Shown: positions 46,569 through 57,532 of the stretch, in pieces
How the letters are laid out: the number at the start of each line of letters is the position of its first letter
How positions within the stretch are numbered: the first letter of the stretch is position 1
DNA from: Modestobacter sp. VKM Ac-2977
GTDB taxonomy: Bacteria; Actinomycetota; Actinomycetes; Mycobacteriales; Geodermatophilaceae
Assembly: GCF_026968045.1 (NCBI RefSeq)
Contig: NZ_JAPVBQ010000002.1
Span: 608,933 to 672,932, forward strand
Reading direction: 5' to 3'
DNA: 64,000 nucleotides
Position numbers and translations under genes: made by a program
The notes under the pieces: generated by a model
What the model was told of the DNA's origin: nothing
The model's input: the letters and a program-made list of their open reading frames with translations, nothing else
The model's database searches: none

Positions 46569-48341
46569 TCAGCGGACTCCGGCCGTCGCGACGTCGTAGC
46601 CCCCGTAGGGCTGCATGACCACGCCGTTGCGCAGCCGCTGACCGGCCAGCAACTGCACCCGGTTCTCCACCAGCGGGACGTAGGCCGACGTCTCCTGCAC
46701 CGCGTACCCGACCTGGCGCCAGGCGTCGGCGGCCGCGGCCGGCTCGGTCGCTGCCCGGGCGGCGTCCACCAGCCCGTTGACGGTCGGGTCGTTCAGGTAC
46801 GCGTAGTTGGTGTTCCCGACCTTGCGGATCGAGCGCCCGTCGACCAGTGGGAGCAGGAAGGACGCCGAGGTCGGGAAGTCCGCGGTCCAGGTGGCCAGCA
46901 CCATCCCGTATCCCGCCGCGGTCACGGCATCGGGGTTGCCGACGTCGGTGGCGTAGTAGGTGGCCGGGTCCAGCGGGCGCACCTCGACGGCGATCTGCAC
47001 CTCCGCGAGGTCCGCCGCGATGGCCTCGGCCACCTCGACGCTGGACGGCACGTCGGGGACGGCCAGCACCGTGCTGAAGCCGTCGGGCTGACCGCAGGCG
47101 GCCAGCGCCGCCCGGGCAGCGGCCAGATCCGGCTGGGGGTCGGACTCCTCGGGGGCGCCGGCGATCGCGCGCGGCCAGAGCACCGACGTCCGCACGGCGT
47201 TGCCGGCACCCAGCAGGGCCTGCTGCACGGCCGACCGGTCGACCGCGGCCGCCACGGCAGCCCGGCAGGACGGGTCGTCCATCGGGGCCACCGTCGTCGG
47301 CAGGGCCAGCAGCCGCACCGTGCCGGTGGTGACGTCGTCGATCCGCGCGGCCAGGTCCTCGTCGTCCAGCCGGCTGGTGGTGGCCTGCTGCACGCCGGTC
47401 CCTGAGAGGTCCGCGTCGGCCGACCCGGCCAGCAGGGCCTGGTCACGGGCCACACCGGAGAGCCCGGTGCGCACCACCACCTCGTCCGGCAGGGCCGTGC
47501 GGACGTCGTCGGTGGCCGGGTCCCACTGCGGGTTGCGGGACAGCACGATCCCGGCCACCGGGTCCACGGAGGTGATCAGGTAGGGGCCGGAGCTGACCGG
47601 ACGGGCACCGTAGTCACCGCCGGTGTCGCTCTCCACCGGCACCGGGCTGCTCGAGGGCAGGGCCATGACGAAGGGGAAGTCCGGCGCCGGGCTGGTGAGC
47701 CGGAAGACGATCGTCCGGTCGTCGGGGGTCTCGATCGAGGCCAGCCCCAGCCGGTCGGCGGTCTCGTCCTGGTAGGGACCGGCGTAGGGGTCCGCGGGGT
47801 CGTCGAGCAGGTCGACGACGTAGGTGGGGCCGCCGACGACCACGTCGGAGGCGAAGGAGCGCTCGATCCCGTACTTCACGTCGCGCGAGGTGATCGGCCG
47901 GCCGTCCTCGAACCGCACGCCCTCGCGCAGGGTGAACGTCCAGGTGCGGCCGCCGTCGGTGCTGGTGCCGAGGTCGGTGGCGAGGTCGGGGACCAGCTCG
48001 TCGGTCCTGCCCGGCTCGGCGGAGTAGGTGACCAGGGTGCGGGTGTACAGCCGCATCAGGTTCCACACCGAGGGCATGTAGGAGCGCTGCGGGTCCAGGC
48101 TGTCGATCTCGCCGGTGACCAGCCGCAGCGTCCCGCCGGTCTCCTCGGAGGGTGCGCGCACGCCCTCGACCCCGCTGTCGGGCTCCGCCGCCACGGTCGG
48201 CACCCCGGCCAGCCCGCTGTTGTCGCTGCCGCAGCCGGTCAGCACGGCCAGTGCGGCGGCCAGGACCACGACGACGACCGACCGCCCTGCTCCCCGAGGG
48301 GTGCGCTGGGCGGCCGGTCGCCGTTCGGTGCTGTGCGTCAA
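46569..48341 (-). CDS. ABC-type peptide/nickel substrate-binding lipoprotein (family 5)
   Basis: The 590-aa protein has an n-region, a hydrophobic core (VVVVVLAAALAVLTG) and a lipobox with C37, so it is a surface lipoprotein. The mature part has SBP_bac_5 features: SLDPQRSYMPSVWNLMRL, RTWTFTLREGVRFEDGRPI and a C-terminal YVPLVENR. Such proteins bind oligopeptides or related ligands. The partner permease and ATPase genes are not in the window, so it is an orphan, set between tpiA and secG. The TTG start at 48341 is weakly supported. Confidence 0.87.
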   Translation of the reverse strand: MTHSTERRPAAQRTPRGAGRSVVVVVLAAALAVLTGCGSDNSGLAGVPTVAAEPDSGVEGVRAPSEETGGTLRLVTGEIDSLDPQRSYMPSVWNLMRLYTRTLVTYSAEPGRTDELVPDLATDLGTSTDGGRTWTFTLREGVRFEDGRPITSRDVKYGIERSFASDVVVGGPTYVVDLLDDPADPYAGPYQDETADRLGLASIETPDDRTIVFRLTSPAPDFPFVMALPSSSPVPVESDTGGDYGARPVSSGPYLITSVDPVAGIVLSRNPQWDPATDDVRTALPDEVVVRTGLSGVARDQALLAGSADADLSGTGVQQATTSRLDDEDLAARIDDVTTGTVRLLALPTTVAPMDDPSCRAAVAAAVDRSAVQQALLGAGNAVRTSVLWPRAIAGAPEESDPQPDLAAARAALAACGQPDGFSTVLAVPDVPSSVEVAEAIAADLAEVQIAVEVRPLDPATYYATDVGNPDAVTAAGYGMVLATWTADFPTSASFLLPLVDGRSIRKVGNTNYAYLNDPTVNGLVDAARAATEPAAAADAWRQVGYAVQETSAYVPLVENRVQLLAGQRLRNGVVMQPYGGYDVATAGVR

Positions 48342-48378
48342 CGTGGGTGCTGCTCCGCCCGGTCAGTGCCGGCGGCGG

Positions 48379-49188
48379 TCAGCTCCCACCGGCAGCGGTA
48401 CGACAGATCTGTGCGAACTCGTCGGCGTCCAGGCTGGCCCCGCCGACGAGCGCACCGTCGACGTCCGGCCCGGCGAGGATGCCGGCGGTGTTGCCGGCCT
48501 TGACCGATCCCCCGTAGAGGATACGGACCGCTGCAGCCGTGTCCGCGCCGTGACGCTCGGCGAGCCGCGCCCGCAGCGCCGCACAGACCTCTTGCGCATC
48601 ATCCGGCGTGGCCACCTCACCGGTGCCGATCGCCCACACCGGCTCGTAGGCGATCACCAGCTCCTGGAGCTGCTCGGTGGGGACGCCGTCCAGGGCCCGG
48701 TCCAGCTGGTCGGTGCAGTGCGCGACGTGGGTGCCCGCCCGGCGGACGTCGAGCCCCTCCCCCACGCACAGCAGCGGGACCAGTCCGTGCCGCAGCGCCG
48801 CCTGGACCTTGGCCGCGACCACCGTGTCGTCCTCGCCGTGCAGCGTGCGCCGCTCGGAGTGGCCCACGAGCACGTACTGGCAGGCGAGCGCGGCGAGCAT
48901 CGCCCCGCTGACCTCCCCGGTGTAGGCGCCGGAGTCCTGCGCCGAGACGTCCTGCGCGCCGTACCCGATCTCCAGCTTGTCGCCGGCCACCAGGGTCTGC
49001 ACGCTGCGCAGCGCGGTGAACGGCGGGACGACGACGACCTCGGCGTCCTCCAGCTGTGGCTCGGTCAGCGAGAAGGCGAGCTTCTGCACCAGGCCGATCG
49101 CCTCGAGGTGGGTCAGGTGCATCTTCCAGTTGCCCGCGATGAGCGGACGGCGGCCCTCCCGGGGCGGCCTGGGCTTCGTGCGTGCCAT
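48379..49188 (-). CDS. tpiA: Triosephosphate isomerase
   Basis: TpiA interconverts dihydroxyacetone phosphate and glyceraldehyde 3-phosphate. The 269-aa TIM barrel has AGNWKMHL with the catalytic Lys, VLVGHSERR with the His, [12 protein letters not shown] with the Glu, and the phosphate loop YGGSVKAGN. It starts 10 bp after the pgk stop and is co-transcribed with gap and pgk. Confidence 0.96.
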   Translation of the reverse strand: MARTKPRPPREGRRPLIAGNWKMHLTHLEAIGLVQKLAFSLTEPQLEDAEVVVVPPFTALRSVQTLVAGDKLEIGYGAQDVSAQDSGAYTGEVSGAMLAALACQYVLVGHSERRTLHGEDDTVVAAKVQAALRHGLVPLLCVGEGLDVRRAGTHVAHCTDQLDRALDGVPTEQLQELVIAYEPVWAIGTGEVATPDDAQEVCAALRARLAERHGADTAAAVRILYGGSVKAGNTAGILAGPDVDGALVGGASLDADEFAQICRTAAGGS

Positions 49189-49198
49189 GTCTCGCCCC

Positions 49199-50391
49199 TC
49201 AGTCCGCGAGCACCGCGAGCCCGGGGAGCTCCCGGCCCTCGAGGTACTCCAGCGACGCGCCGCCGCCGGTGCTGATGTGACCGTAGGCCGCCTCGTCCAG
49301 CCCGAGCTGACGCACGGAGGCCGCGGAGTCGCCGCCGCCGACGACGGAGAGCCCGTCGATCGCGCCGACGGCCTGCGCCACGCCCCGGGTGCCGCCCTGG
49401 AAGGGGGCGAGCTCGAACACGCCCATCGGCCCGTTCCAGAACACGGTGCGTGCGCCGGCCAGGGCCTCGGCGAAGAGCTCGACGCTCTTCGGGCCGATGT
49501 CCAGGCTCATCTGGTCGGCCGGGATCCCGGTGGCCGGCAGCACGGTGGTCGGCGCGTCGGCGCTGAACTCCGGCGTGCAGACCACGTCGACCGGCAGCAC
49601 GATCCGGTCGCCGGCCTCGGCCAGCAGCCGACGGCAGCTGTCGACCTGGTCGGCCTCCAGCAGCGACGTCCCGACCTCGTGGCCCTGGGCGGCCAGGAAG
49701 GTGTAGGTCATCCCCCCGCCGACCAGCAGCCGGTCGACCTTGGGCAGCAGCGCCTCGATCACGCCGAGCTTGTCGCTGACCTTGGAGCCGCCGAGCACGA
49801 CGACGTAGGGCCGCTCCGGGCTCTCGGTGAGCCGGGTGAGCACCTCCAGCTCGCGGGCGACCAGCCGGCCGGCCGCGTGCGGGAGGCGCTCGGCCACGTC
49901 GTAGACCGAGGCGTGCTTGCGGTGCACGGCACCGAAGGCGTCGTCCACGTAGAGGTCGGCCAGCCCGGCGAGCCGGTCGGCCAGCTCGCCGCGGGCGGCG
50001 TCGTCCTTGCTGGTCTCGGCGGCCTCGAAGCGGACGTTCTCCAGCATGAGCACCTGGCCGTCGGCGAGCGCCGCGACCTTCGCCGTGGCATCGGGGCCGG
50101 CGACGTCGGCAGCCAGCGGCACCTCGGTGCCGAGCAGCTCACCGAGCCGTGCGGCGACCGGCGCCAGGGAGTACCGCGGGTCGGGCTCGCCCTTGGGGCG
50201 GCCCAGGTGCGCGGCGACGACGACCCGGGCGCCGGCCTCGCGGAGCGCCGAGATCGTGGGCAGGCTGGCCCGGATCCGGCCGTCGTCGGTGATCGCGCCG
50301 CTGTCCGAGTCCAACGGGACGTTCAGGTCGGCGCGCAGCAGCACGCGCCGACCCGACACCCCGTCGGCGATGAGCTCGTCGACGGACCGCA

Positions 50392-50392
<1 letters not shown>
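49199..50392 (-). CDS. pgk: Phosphoglycerate kinase
   Basis: Pgk makes ATP from 1,3-bisphosphoglycerate. The 397-aa protein has the N-domain motif [24 protein letters not shown] and the C-domain [14 protein letters not shown] and [12 protein letters not shown] 50392 overlaps the gap stop by one base (TGATG). Confidence 0.96.
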
Positions 50393-51489
<1,097 letters not shown>

Positions 51490-51547
51490 CTATCGGCCCG
51501 CCGAGCAGTCTCCGACCGCGCACCCGCCCTGCCGGACCGGGCGTGCA

Positions 51548-51600
51548 CAGACGTCCGCGACGTCTCCCCCGGTGGCCGGGAGAGACGTCGCGGACGTCTG
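51548..51600 (-). terminator. Very stable hairpin after whiA
   Basis: A perfect 19-bp stem (51548-51566 with 51582-51600) can extend inward by about five more pairs with one mismatch. It lies 40 bp after the whiA stop and upstream of gap, and probably ends the uvrC-whiA transcript. Confidence 0.8.
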
Positions 51601-51640
51601 GCGCGGTGCTGCCGCGCCACTCAGCAGGGTGGTCCTGCGG

Positions 51641-52621
51641 CTACTGGGCCAGCATGTCGTCGGTCACCACGGACTCGGTGTCCGGGATGCCCAGGTCCTT
51701 GGCCCGCTTGTCGGCCATCGCCAGCAGACGCCGTATGCGTCCGGCAACAGCGTCCTTGGTCATCGGCGGGTCGGCGCGCTGGCCGAGCTCCTCCAGCGAC
51801 GCCTGACCGAACTCCAGCCGCAGCCGCCCGGCGACCAGCAGGTGCTCGGGGGCCTCGTCGGCCAGGATCTCCAGCGCCCGCTCGACCCGGGCACTCGCCG
51901 CGACCGCCGCCCGCGCCGAGCGGCGCAGGTTGGCGTCGTCGAAGTTGGCCAGCCGGTTGGCCGTGGCCCGGACCTCGCGGCGCATCCGCCGCTCCTCCCA
52001 GGCCAGGACGGCGTCATGGGCGCCCATCCGGGTCAGCAGCGCGCCGATCGCGTCGCCGTCCCGCACGACCACCCGGTCGGTGCCGCGCACCTCACGGGCC
52101 TTGGCCGCGATGCCCAGCCGGCGGGCGGCACCGACCAGCGCCATCGCCGCCTCGGGCCCGGGGCACGTGACCTCCAGGGACGACGACCGCCCCGGCTCGG
52201 TCAGCGAGCCGTGCGCGAGGAAGGCGCCCCGCCAGGCCGCCTCGGCGTCGCCGATCCCGCCGGAGACGACCGACGGCGGCAGGCCACGTACCGGCCGGCC
52301 CCGCTGGTCGACCAGCCCGGTCTGCCGGGCCAGGCCCTCACCGTGCTTGGCGATCCGGACCAGGTAGCGCACGCCCCGGCGGATGTTCCCGCCGGCCAGC
52401 ACGCTGACGCCACTGGTGTAGCCGTACACCTCGCTGATGTCCCGGCGCAGGCGCCGGGCCACCGAACCGGTGTCCAGCTCGGCCTCGATGACCACCCGGC
52501 CGCCCACGATGTGCAGGCCACCGGAGAAGCGCAGCAGCGCGGTCACCTCGGCCTTGCGCTCCGAGGTCTTCGTGCACTCCACGCGGGAGAGCTCGTCCTT
52601 CACCATCGCCGTCATCGCCAT
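51641..52621 (-). CDS. whiA: WhiA, sporulation/cell-division transcription regulator
   Basis: WhiA combines an N-terminal homing-endonuclease-like (LAGLIDADG) fold with a C-terminal HTH and activates division genes in sporulating actinobacteria. The 326-aa protein has VKDELSRVE at the start, [13 protein letters not shown], and the C-terminal HTH ([27 protein letters not shown]-like region, about 275-305). It follows yvcK by 73 bp in the standard order uvrC-rapZ-yvcK-whiA. Confidence 0.95.
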   Translation of the reverse strand: MAMTAMVKDELSRVECTKTSERKAEVTALLRFSGGLHIVGGRVVIEAELDTGSVARRLRRDISEVYGYTSGVSVLAGGNIRRGVRYLVRIAKHGEGLARQTGLVDQRGRPVRGLPPSVVSGGIGDAEAAWRGAFLAHGSLTEPGRSSSLEVTCPGPEAAMALVGAARRLGIAAKAREVRGTDRVVVRDGDAIGALLTRMGAHDAVLAWEERRMRREVRATANRLANFDDANLRRSARAAVAASARVERALEILADEAPEHLLVAGRLRLEFGQASLEELGQRADPPMTKDAVAGRIRRLLAMADKRAKDLGIPDTESVVTDDMLAQ

Positions 52622-52694
52622 CAGCGGTGTTCCCTTCCCCCTGTGTGCCGGCCGGTGTCACGGTCGTCCCCGTGTCCGGCCACTGCCCTGCCGG

Positions 52695-53648
52695 TCACCG
52701 CGCACCGACCACGGAGGCCAGTGCGGCAGCGAGCCGGGAGGGATCGTGCTGTGGTGTCCCGTCGGGTGCAGCCACCGGTGCCAGCACCAGTTCTGCACCA
52801 CATGCCTGCACAGCAGACAGCAGACCACGCCGGTCAACAACCGCAGCGGTGTCCGCGATCACCGTGTGCAGCGACACGCCCCCCAGATGGGCCAGCAGGA
52901 CGCGCAGGTGCTCTTCCGGCGAGAAGCCGTCGGTCTCCCCCGCCTGGGGCTCGAGGTTCAGCACGACGACCACCCGCGCCGCCGTCTCCTCCAGCGCCGT
53001 CCGCAGCCGCGGGACCAGGAGGTGGGGCAGCACGGAGGTGTACCAGGAGCCCGGCCCGAGGCTGACCACGTCGGCCGCCGCGATCGCCGCCAGCACCTCC
53101 GGCGGCACCGGGGGGTCGGCCGGGGAGACCCGGATGTCCTCGACGTGCCCGGGGGTGGAGGCGATCGCCACCTGGCCCCGGATCCGGCGGGTCTCCAGCG
53201 GGTCGTCGGGGTCGACGCTGGCCACCGTGGCCACCAGGTCCAGCGGGACGTCGGCCATCGGGAGCACCCGGCCACGCGTCCCGAGCAGCTCCTCCAGCAC
53301 GCCGAGGGCGCGGACCGTGTCGCCGCCGTGCATCTCGGTCAGGCCGGTCAGCATCAGGTTGCCGACGGGGTGCCCGGCGAGCACGCCGGTGCCACCGAAG
53401 CGGTGCTGGAGCAGGTCGGCCATCTGCTGGGTGCGCGGGGACTCGCCGGCCAGTGCGGCCAGCGCCATCCGGAGGTCACCGGGTGGCAGCACCGGCATCT
53501 CGCGCCGGATCCGCCCCGAGGAACCGCCGTCGTCGGCGACGGTGACCACCGCGGTCAGCTCCGCGGTGAGCCGTCGCCAGGCAGCCAGGGCAGCGGCCAG
53601 CCCGTGCCCGCCGCCGAGGGCGACGACCCGCAGGCCAGGGGTCTCCAC
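52695..53648 (-). CDS. yvcK: YvcK/CofD-like gluconeogenesis factor
   Basis: YvcK proteins bind UDP-GlcNAc and affect cell shape and carbon use. The 317-aa protein has the N-terminal VVALGGGHGLAAALAAWR, the VTVADDGGSSGRIR loop and the central VSLGPGSWYTSVLPHLLVP. Relation to CofD (LPPG transferase) is by fold only. GTG 53648 shares a base with the rapZ stop (TAGTG). Confidence 0.94.
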   Translation of the reverse strand: METPGLRVVALGGGHGLAAALAAWRRLTAELTAVVTVADDGGSSGRIRREMPVLPPGDLRMALAALAGESPRTQQMADLLQHRFGGTGVLAGHPVGNLMLTGLTEMHGGDTVRALGVLEELLGTRGRVLPMADVPLDLVATVASVDPDDPLETRRIRGQVAIASTPGHVEDIRVSPADPPVPPEVLAAIAAADVVSLGPGSWYTSVLPHLLVPRLRTALEETAARVVVVLNLEPQAGETDGFSPEEHLRVLLAHLGGVSLHTVIADTAAVVDRRGLLSAVQACGAELVLAPVAAPDGTPQHDPSRLAAALASVVGAR

Positions 53649-54583
53649 TACTCGCGCCCCAGGTCACGGTGGCGGGCGGTCGCCGGGACGCCCTCGGCGT
53701 TGAACCGACGGGCGAACTCCTCGGCGATGGCGACGCTGCGGTGCTTGCCGCCGGTGCACCCCACGGCCAGGGTCAGGTACCGCTTGCCCTCGCGCCGGTA
53801 GCCGGGCAGCAGCAGCCGCAGCACCTCGCCGTAACTGTCCAGGAACGCCCCGGCGTCGTCCTGGGCGAGCACGTAGTCGCGCACCTCGGCGTCCCGGCCG
53901 GTCATCGGGCGCAGTTCCGGGACCCAGTGCGGGTTGGGCAGGAACCGGGCGTCGACGACGAGGTCGGCGTCCAGCGGCAGGCCGTACTTGAAGCCGAAGC
54001 TGAGCACGGTCGCCACCACCTCCGGCAGCTCGCCGTCCGGCACGAACGACGCCTCCAGGGTGGCGCGCAGCTGGTGCACGTTGAGGTCGCTGGTGTCGAT
54101 CCACAGGTCGGCGTCGCCGGCGATGCCGGTGAGCAGCTCCCGCTCGGTGTCGATGCCGTCGATCAACCGGCCGTTGCCCTGCAGGGGGTGCTCGCGCCGG
54201 ACCGACTCGTAGCGCCGGATCAGCACCTCGTTGCGGGCGTGCACGTACACGACGCGCGGGCGGTGCCCGGCGTCGGCGAGCTGCCGGATGGACTCCTGCA
54301 GGTCGCTGGAGAAGGCCCGGCTGCGCACGTCGACGACGGCGGCGAACCGACGCAGGTCGCCGCGGGCGCCGAGCTCGACCATCGGCTGGAGCAGGGCCGG
54401 TGGCAGGTTGTCGACCACGAAGAAGCCGAGGTCCTCCAGCACCCGGCCGGCACTGTTCTTGCCCGCTCCGGACAGACCCGTGACGACCACGACGTCGAGC
54501 GGGGGGAGCTCGGTGCTCGACTCGTCGGCCGCCGGCGGGACGTCGCTCTGCGGCCCGGCCGGCGCTGTGCGACCGGCGGTCAT
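53648..54583 (-). CDS. rapZ: RapZ family nucleotide-binding protein
   Basis: RapZ is an RNase adaptor in E. coli. In Gram-positives the homologue's role is unclear. The 311-aa protein has a P-loop region, [35 protein letters not shown] and the C-terminal [14 protein letters not shown]. The Walker A reads [11 protein letters not shown] (36-46), with N43 where GK[ST] normally has Ser or Thr, so nucleotide binding may be altered. The N-terminus has about 28 extra residues. It overlaps uvrC by 4 bp and yvcK by one base. Confidence 0.93.
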   Translation of the reverse strand: MTAGRTAPAGPQSDVPPAADESSTELPPLDVVVVTGLSGAGKNSAGRVLEDLGFFVVDNLPPALLQPMVELGARGDLRRFAAVVDVRSRAFSSDLQESIRQLADAGHRPRVVYVHARNEVLIRRYESVRREHPLQGNGRLIDGIDTERELLTGIAGDADLWIDTSDLNVHQLRATLEASFVPDGELPEVVATVLSFGFKYGLPLDADLVVDARFLPNPHWVPELRPMTGRDAEVRDYVLAQDDAGAFLDSYGEVLRLLLPGYRREGKRYLTLAVGCTGGKHRSVAIAEEFARRFNAEGVPATARHRDLGRE

Positions 54584-56637
54584 GCCGGCTGCCCGGCGGC
54601 GGGGTGGACCCGACCGGTCTCGGCACTCCCGCCGGCGTCCGCCCCGGGCACCGGCACCCGGGCGGACACCGGCGGCTCCAGCTCGACGGCGTCCTCGGCG
54701 ACCACGTCGGGCGAGGCACCCGCGGCCACCGGCTCGGCGACGGCGGCGAGCACCGCCTCGGCCGTGCGCCGGCCGATGCCGGGCACCGCCGTGAGCTCCT
54801 CCACCGAGGCCGCACGCAGCCGCTTGAGGGATCCGAACTGCTTCATCAGCGCCTTCCGCCGGGTGTCGCCGAGCCCCGGGACGTCGTCCAGGAGCGAGAC
54901 CAACATGGTGCTGGATCGCTTCTGCCGGTGGTAGGTGATCGCGAACCGGTGCGCCTCGTCGCGCACCCGCTGCAGCAGGTAGAGGGCCTCGGAGGTGCGC
55001 GGCAGGATGACCGGGTCGGGGTCGTCGGGCAGCCAGACCTCCTCCATCCGCTTGGCCAGGCCGCAGACGGCGACGTCGACGATGCCCAGTTCGGCCAGCG
55101 AACGGCTGGCCGCGGCCACCTGTGGGGCGCCGCCGTCGACCACCAGCAGGTTGGGCGGGTAGGCGAACCGGCGCGGCCGGCCCTCCTCCGCGGCGACGCC
55201 CTGCTCGTCCCGGCGGTCCTGCTCCTCCTTGAGGTGCCGGGCGAACCGGCGGCGCACCACCTCGGCCATCGCCGCGGTGTCGTCGGTGCCCTGGGCCACG
55301 GAGAAGCGCCGGTAGTCGGACTTCTTGGCCATGCCGTCCTCGAAGACCACCATGCTGGCGACGACGTTGGTGCCCTGCACGTGCGAGATGTCGATGCACT
55401 CGATCCGCAGCGGCGCCTCGGGCAGGTCCAGGGCCTCCTGGATCTCCGACAACGCCAGCGACCGGGCGGTCAGGTCGCTGGCCCGCTTCACGCGGTGCCG
55501 GGCGAAGGACTCCTTGGCGTTGCGCTCGACGGTCTCCATGAGGCTGCGCTTGTCCCCGCGTTGCGGCACCCGCAACGACACCCGGGAGCCGCGCAACTCG
55601 GTGAGCAGTTCGGCGTAGACCTCCGCGTCGTCGGGCAGCTCGGGCACGAGCACCTCGCGGGGCACGGACTCCCCCACCTCGCCGGTGCCGGTCTCCTCGT
55701 CCACCCCGCCGTAGACCTGCAGCAGGAACTGCTCGACCAGTTGACCGGTGGTGACGTCCTCGACCTTGTCGATGATCCAGCCGCGCTGCCCGCGCACCCG
55801 GCCACCGCGGACGTGGAACACCTGGACGGCGGCCTCCAGCTCGTCCTGTGCGAAGGCGACGACGTCGGCGTCCGTGCCGTCGCCGAGGACGACGGCCTGC
55901 TTCTCCAGGGCCCGGCGCAGCGCGCCGAGGTCGTCGCGCAGCCGGGCGGCCCGCTCGTAGTTCATCTCCTCGGCGGCCTCGGTCATCTGCCGCTCGAGCC
56001 GGCGGATCATCTGCTCGGTGCGGCCGCCCATGAAGTCGCAGAAGTCGTCGACGATCTCCCGGTGCTCCTCGGCGCTGACCCGGCCGACGCAGGGCGCTGC
56101 GCACTTGCCGATGTAGCCGAGCAGGCAGGGCCGGCCGATCTGGGCGGCCCGCTTGAAGACGCCGTTGGAGCAGGTGCGGGCCGGGAAGACGCGGGTGAGC
56201 GTGTCGACCGTCTCGCGGATCGCCCAGGCGTGTGCGTAGGGGCCGAAGTACCGCACGCCCTTGCGCTTGGGGCCGCGCATGACCTGCAGCCGCGGGAACT
56301 CCTCGTTGAGCGTCACGGCGAGGCTGGGGTAGCTCTTGTCGTCCCGGTACCGGACGTTGAACCGGGGGTCGAACTCCTTGATCCAGTTGTACTCGAGCTG
56401 GAGGGCCTCGACCTCGGTGCCGACGACGGTCCACTCGACGCTCGCCGCGGTGGTGACCATCTGCCGGGTGCGCGGGTGCAGGCCCCAGACGTCGGCGAAG
56501 TAGCTGTTCAGCCGCTGGCGGAGGCTCTTGGCCTTGCCGACGTAGACGACCCGGCCGCCCGGGTCGCGGAACTTGTAGACCCCGGGGCTCTCCGGGATGC
56601 TGCCGACCGCGGGGCGGTACGTGGACGGGTCGGGCAT
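54580..56637 (-). CDS. uvrC: UvrC, excinuclease ABC subunit C
   Basis: UvrC makes both incisions in nucleotide-excision repair. The 685-aa protein has the N-terminal GIY-YIG nuclease ([22 protein letters not shown]), a middle UvrB-binding UVR motif ([20 protein letters not shown]), the RNase H-like endonuclease ([21 protein letters not shown]) and a C-terminal HhH pair. A 55-residue Ala/Val/Glu/Pro tail follows. ATG 56637 is leaderless. It leads the uvrC-rapZ-yvcK-whiA operon. Confidence 0.96.
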   Translation of the reverse strand: MPDPSTYRPAVGSIPESPGVYKFRDPGGRVVYVGKAKSLRQRLNSYFADVWGLHPRTRQMVTTAASVEWTVVGTEVEALQLEYNWIKEFDPRFNVRYRDDKSYPSLAVTLNEEFPRLQVMRGPKRKGVRYFGPYAHAWAIRETVDTLTRVFPARTCSNGVFKRAAQIGRPCLLGYIGKCAAPCVGRVSAEEHREIVDDFCDFMGGRTEQMIRRLERQMTEAAEEMNYERAARLRDDLGALRRALEKQAVVLGDGTDADVVAFAQDELEAAVQVFHVRGGRVRGQRGWIIDKVEDVTTGQLVEQFLLQVYGGVDEETGTGEVGESVPREVLVPELPDDAEVYAELLTELRGSRVSLRVPQRGDKRSLMETVERNAKESFARHRVKRASDLTARSLALSEIQEALDLPEAPLRIECIDISHVQGTNVVASMVVFEDGMAKKSDYRRFSVAQGTDDTAAMAEVVRRRFARHLKEEQDRRDEQGVAAEEGRPRRFAYPPNLLVVDGGAPQVAAASRSLAELGIVDVAVCGLAKRMEEVWLPDDPDPVILPRTSEALYLLQRVRDEAHRFAITYHRQKRSSTMLVSLLDDVPGLGDTRRKALMKQFGSLKRLRAASVEELTAVPGIGRRTAEAVLAAVAEPVAAGASPDVVAEDAVELEPPVSARVPVPGADAGGSAETGRVHPAAGQPA

Positions 56638-56643
56638 GCCCCC

Positions 56644-56649
56644 AGGTTA
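56644..56649 (-). promoter_or_regulatory. -10 hexamer TAACCT, leaderless start for uvrC operon
   Basis: TAACCT lies 6 nt before ATG 56637, with no Shine-Dalgarno between. No LexA-type box is evident nearby. Confidence 0.55.
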
Positions 56650-56834
56650 GGTCCGCGCACCGACACTCCGTCGGCCGCCCGACCCCCGCCGCGGGTGTGG
56701 TTCCCCATCGGCCCGCTGACCTGCACGGGACCGGCCGGGCTGCCCGCCGCCCCCGCCTGTGGACGACGCCGGCACGACCCCGGCTGCAACTGCCAGGGTG
56801 GGCCGGTCGGTCACCGAGGACGAACGGGGTGGGC

Positions 56835-57392
56835 ATGCGGAGGACGGCGAGCAGCGAGCGGGACGGCGTGGTGGTGACCGATCGTTGGGGTGGGCACTGG
56901 CGGGTCAGCTGTCACCGCGCGGGGGTGCTGCCGTCCCCCGCGACGCCGCCGGACAGCGGCGCGGTCGGCCGGCTGCTGCTGCCGTGGGCTGCTCCGGCGG
57001 AGGCCCCCCCAGCTCTGCCGCGGGCCAGTTGGGTACTGGGCCGCTCGGTGCGCTGGCAGGGCCCGGGCGCGCCCGGCGCGAGCGAGGACCCGCTCCGGGA
57101 CGAGGCGGTGGCACTCCGCGACGCGCTCGGGGTGACCGGCGGTGGGCCGGCCGCCCTGGGTCTGGTGCTGTGGGCCAGGCGGACCCTGCAGACGGTGCAG
57201 CGGGAGCGGACGCACCCGTGGCTGGTGCAGCTCTGCAGCGCCGACGGCGCCGATCGCTGGGCCACGTGGGCGGTCGCCGGCCCGGAGGCCGCCCAGTCCG
57301 CGGTGACCGACGTGGCCGCGGCCGTGGGTGCCGGCCGGCTGCCGGAGCCGGTCGGCGCGCGACTGCTCGACGTCCGCGACGATCGTCGCTGA
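56835..57392 (+). CDS. Hypothetical 185-aa protein
   Basis: I do not recognise this soluble protein. It is rich in Ala, Pro, Trp and Arg, with several Trp pairs of the type WGGHW, LLLPWAAP and LVLWARR, and no signal or membrane segment. It is divergent from uvrC and convergent with the lipase-like gene. Codon use matches the rest of the genome, so it is likely a lineage-specific core gene. The ATG at 56835 lacks a strong Shine-Dalgarno. Confidence 0.6.
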   Translation: MRRTASSERDGVVVTDRWGGHWRVSCHRAGVLPSPATPPDSGAVGRLLLPWAAPAEAPPALPRASWVLGRSVRWQGPGAPGASEDPLRDEAVALRDALGVTGGGPAALGLVLWARRTLQTVQRERTHPWLVQLCSADGADRWATWAVAGPEAAQSAVTDVAAAVGAGRLPEPVGARLLDVRDDRR

Positions 57393-57399
57393 GCGCCGC

Positions 57400-57416
57400 G
57401 CCGCCCCCGGGGCGGC
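57400..57416. terminator. Weak hairpin between convergent genes
   Basis: GCCGCCC pairs with GGGCGGC (57400-57406 with 57410-57416) around a 3-nt loop, 8 bp after the hypothetical gene's stop. Confidence 0.4.
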
Positions 57417-57454
57417 ACGGCCGTCGGGCCGGGGCGGCCCAGCCGGGTGCCGGC

Positions 57455-57532
57455 GCCGCGGGGCTCAGGAGCCAGTCGGCCGACCGGCCAGCGGAGCCGC
57501 GGGGCTCAGGAGCCAGTCGGCCGACCGGCCAG
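57455..57532. repeat. Tandem duplication, 41-bp period
   Basis: A 37-bp sequence occurs at 57455-57491 and again, identical, at 57496-57532, with a 4-bp spacer. The right copy encodes the last eight residues and the stop of the hydrolase gene. The left copy lies outside it. Confidence 0.9.
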
